From the NCBI GenBank assembly GCA_030629475.1, contig DAOVOU010000092.1, positions 1 through 7,592 on the forward strand: DNA of 7,592 nt. The letters run 5' to 3'. The notes below the pieces were generated by a model. It had not been told where the DNA came from and searched no databases. It saw only the letters and a list, made by a program, of their open reading frames with translations. The stretch is from Desulfobacterales bacterium. Its GTDB lineage: Bacteria; Desulfobacterota; Desulfobacteria; Desulfobacterales; C00003060. The first letter of the stretch is position 1. Each line of letters opens with the position of its first letter. Positions 5,982 through 7,592 of the stretch are shown here, one piece after another. The position numbers were made by a program, and so were the translations under genes.

Positions 5982-7307
5982 ATGCAACAAGGCACCCTCT
6001 ACGATATTGTAGTTCATAATGGCACGGTCTTAACGGTTAATGGGGCCTTTGATATTCTCAACAAGGGCGTGGTGTGTATAGCCGATGGCAGCCTGAAGCG
6101 CATCGAGGAAAGAACTCCGAACCAGCCATTGCCTCCAGCCCGTCATGTCATAGACGCCCGCGGGGGCATCATCATGCCCGGATTGGTGAACACCCACACT
6201 CATGCAGCCATGTCCCTGTTTCGGGGGCTGGCCGATGATCTCCCCCTCACGAGCTGGTTGAACGACTACATATTCAAGGCCGAAGCTCGGTGGTTAAACC
6301 CTGAAAGCGTGTACGCTGGCACACTTCTTTCCTGTACGGAGATGCTCTTGTCCGGTACCACCACGTTCTGTGACGGCTATTTTTTTGAGGATGCAGTGGC
6401 AGAAGCCGTGCAGGAATCTGGAATGCGGGCCGTCCTTGCACAGGGGATTGTGGACTTTCCTGCCCCCGGGGTTCCTGATCCTAAAAAAAATGTGGCAGCG
6501 GCTGCACGATTCATCGAAACATGGCGCGGGAAGACCCCCCTGATAAGCCCTGGGCTCTTTTGTCATTCACCGTACACCTGCTCTGAGGAGACACTCAAAG
6601 AGGCCCGCAAAGTAGCTGACGAGGCTGGTTCCCTCTTTCAAATCCATGTGGCCGAGACGCAAACAGAGGTGAAGGAGATTAAACAAAGGCAGGGGGTGAA
6701 TTCTGTTCAATACCTTAACCGAATTGGCGTATTAAATGCCAGGACCCTCCTGGTTCACGCAATCTGGGTGAATGAAGCAGACATAGCGTGCATGGCCAGG
6801 CATGGTGTGGGGGTGTCGGTCGCAACCGAAAGCGAGATGAAGCTTGCCTCGGGCGTGGCTCCGATCCCTGAATTCCTGAAAAAGGGGCTTGCCGTGGGAA
6901 TCGGCACAGATGGTTCTGCGAGCAATAACAATCTGGACATGTTTCAGGAGATGGACACGGCGGCCAAGCTCCACAAGGTGACAACCGGTGATCCCACTGT
7001 CCTGGATGCCAGACAAGTGTTGACTCTGGCTACCAGAAGCGGGGCAGAGGCTATCGGCCTCGGGAAACAGATCGGGTCGCTTGAAAAGGGCAAGAAGGCC
7101 GATTTAATCATTATCGATACCCACAAACCCCATTTGACCCCGCTTTACGATCCTGTATCTCACCTAATTTATGCGGCAAGCGGCAGCGATGTAAGGGATG
7201 TGATCATTGACGGCCGATTGGTTGTCCAGGACAGGGCCCTTTTTACGATAAATGTTGAAGCCGTCATGGACGCGGTAGAGCGTCTGGCCCGTCAGATCGC
7301 CTCGTGA
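5982..7307 (+). CDS. mtaD: MTA/SAH deaminase family amidohydrolase, copy 2 (diverged paralogue)
   Basis: This 441-residue tandem paralogue of the preceding gene has the same fold and probably the same type of reaction. Metal and catalytic residues are intact: H72 and H74 in 'NTHTHAAM', E101, H195 in 'CHSPYTC', H222 and E225 in 'IHVAETQ', H259 and D310 in 'GTDGSASNNN'. Copy 1 has HNPESN at 277-282, but here the gapless counterpart (280-285) reads VATESE, so the family-conserved His, Asn, Pro and second Asn are gone. H256 of copy 1 is followed by 'CVAL', while H259 here is followed by 'AIWV'. The ATG at 5982 follows the copy 1 stop after one base, with AAGG six bases upstream. An in-frame TTG at 5958 would only add eight residues that fit no homologue. 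Likely substrates are a related 5'-modified adenosine or another aminated ring; deamination itself is inferred. Confidence 0.87.
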   Translation: MQQGTLYDIVVHNGTVLTVNGAFDILNKGVVCIADGSLKRIEERTPNQPLPPARHVIDARGGIIMPGLVNTHTHAAMSLFRGLADDLPLTSWLNDYIFKAEARWLNPESVYAGTLLSCTEMLLSGTTTFCDGYFFEDAVAEAVQESGMRAVLAQGIVDFPAPGVPDPKKNVAAAARFIETWRGKTPLISPGLFCHSPYTCSEETLKEARKVADEAGSLFQIHVAETQTEVKEIKQRQGVNSVQYLNRIGVLNARTLLVHAIWVNEADIACMARHGVGVSVATESEMKLASGVAPIPEFLKKGLAVGIGTDGSASNNNLDMFQEMDTAAKLHKVTTGDPTVLDARQVLTLATRSGAEAIGLGKQIGSLEKGKKADLIIIDTHKPHLTPLYDPVSHLIYAASGSDVRDVIIDGRLVVQDRALFTINVEAVMDAVERLARQIAS

Positions 7308-7377
7308 GCCACGATCTATACTTAGCGTCATAAATAGTGTCTTGGAATTTCTACAACTCTTTGTAATCATTTGTCTT
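7308..7377. other. Short non-coding stretch after the deaminase cluster
   Basis: I see no gene and no hairpin followed by a T-run here, so no intrinsic terminator for the cluster can be named. Transcription may end by another mechanism or run on beyond the window. Confidence 0.4.
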
Positions 7378-7542
7378 TCAACGCCAGCTTTCTGTGCCAT
7401 GAATATGGAATGATGGAATAGTGGAGCGAAGCAAACTAAGTACTTCACAGGCGATCATTGGGAGTTTTTTCATCTCCCACAGGTCCTTAAACACAAAGCG
7501 GATTAGTTTCTTTAACAGGCCTGTTTTCTGTTTCGCCCTCAC
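7378..7542 (-). CDS. Possible small ORF, 54 aa (uncertain)
   Basis: An open frame runs from GTG at 7542 to TGA at 7378. AGGGTG lies seven bases before the GTG, a fair ribosome site. The product begins VRAKQKTGLLKKLIRFVFKD and continues with a basic, amphipathic, probably helical stretch; it ends HGTESWR. It has no domain I know. The last third overlaps TTCCATCATTCCAT-like sequence, a kind of simple intergenic motif, which lowers the odds that the whole frame is a gene. It converges with the deaminase cluster. Treat as a candidate only. Confidence 0.25.
   Translation of the reverse strand: MRAKQKTGLLKKLIRFVFKDLWEMKKLPMIACEVLSLLRSTIPSFHIHGTESWR
7459..7479. repeat. Small inverted repeat TGGGAG/CTCCCA
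   Basis: TGGGAG (7459-7464) and CTCCCA (7474-7479) form a 6-bp stem with the loop TTTTTTCAT. The T-run is inside the loop rather than after the stem, so it is not a standard terminator. It lies within the doubtful 54-codon ORF. Confidence 0.4.
7514..7525. repeat. 12-bp perfect palindrome AACAGGCCTGTT
   Basis: The palindrome is perfect and without a spacer, about 17 bases inside the start of the doubtful minus-strand ORF. It could be a protein-binding site, but a palindrome of this size may occur by chance. Confidence 0.3.
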
Positions 7543-7565
7543 CTGAATTCACCCTGCTGCATTGC

Positions 7566-7585
7566 GTTTCAAGTCTCTTTGAAAC
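7566..7585. repeat. 7-bp hairpin GTTTCAA/TTGAAAC at window end
   Basis: GTTTCAA (7566-7572) and TTGAAAC (7579-7585) form a perfect stem with a six-base loop. It lies upstream of the possible minus-strand ORF and near the window edge, so its context is incomplete. There is no T-tail. Confidence 0.4.
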
Positions 7586-7592
7586 CTCCAGT

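Noticed and set aside
7164..7448. 94-codon minus-strand ORF across the end of the second deaminase
   Set aside because: About half of it is antisense to a clear gene, and its product shows no domain or credible start site.
7459..7479. Possible intrinsic terminator
   Set aside because: The T-run is in the loop, not after the stem, and the stem is only six base pairs.

Overview
The window looks like chromosomal DNA of a Gram-negative anaerobe, most likely a Desulfobacterota (delta-proteobacterial) lineage. This is an inference. It rests on roughly 50% GC, an RseC/MucC-type inner-membrane protein, a large exported SPOR-like/lytic transglycosylase protein, MtaD-type amidohydrolases, and palindromic intergenic repeats of a style common in such genomes. 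No tRNA, rRNA, CRISPR array, insertion sequence or phage gene is visible.

Layout, left to right. (1) 1-453 has no convincing gene. Its first 210 bases hold a mosaic of short repeats: an 18-bp direct repeat and four inverted repeats. (2) 454-663 (+) encodes a 69-residue protein of unknown function, convergent with the next gene. (3) 690-3733 (-) is a two-gene envelope operon: rseC, then 26 bp later a large exported protein with SPOR-like repeats and a C-terminal SLT (lytic transglycosylase) domain. (4) 3734-3843 is a divergent intergenic region. (5) 3844-7307 (+) is a tight three-gene cluster: a trimeric-type purine nucleoside phosphorylase followed by two tandem, paralogous MtaD-family nucleoside deaminases. 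The first deaminase overlaps the phosphorylase by 20 bp, and the second starts one base after the first ends. (6) 7308-7592 is mostly non-coding. It has several small palindromes and one possible 54-codon ORF on the minus strand.

The most interesting unit is the three-gene cluster. MtaD enzymes deaminate 5'-modified adenosines such as methylthioadenosine (MTA), S-adenosylhomocysteine (SAH) or 5'-deoxyadenosine to the inosine form. The phosphorylase keeps the Asn that selects 6-oxopurines, but carries Val (V248) where ordinary PNPs have the His that binds the ribose 5'-OH. MTA phosphorylases also have Val there. Together this suggests a compact 'deaminate first, then phosphorolyse' salvage route: MTA to methylthioinosine (MTI) to hypoxanthine plus methylthioribose-1-phosphate, or the equivalent for 5'-deoxyadenosine from radical-SAM chemistry. 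The second deaminase keeps all metal ligands but has lost the family's HNPxSN motif, so the pair has probably diverged in substrate. The envelope operon appears unrelated to this pathway.
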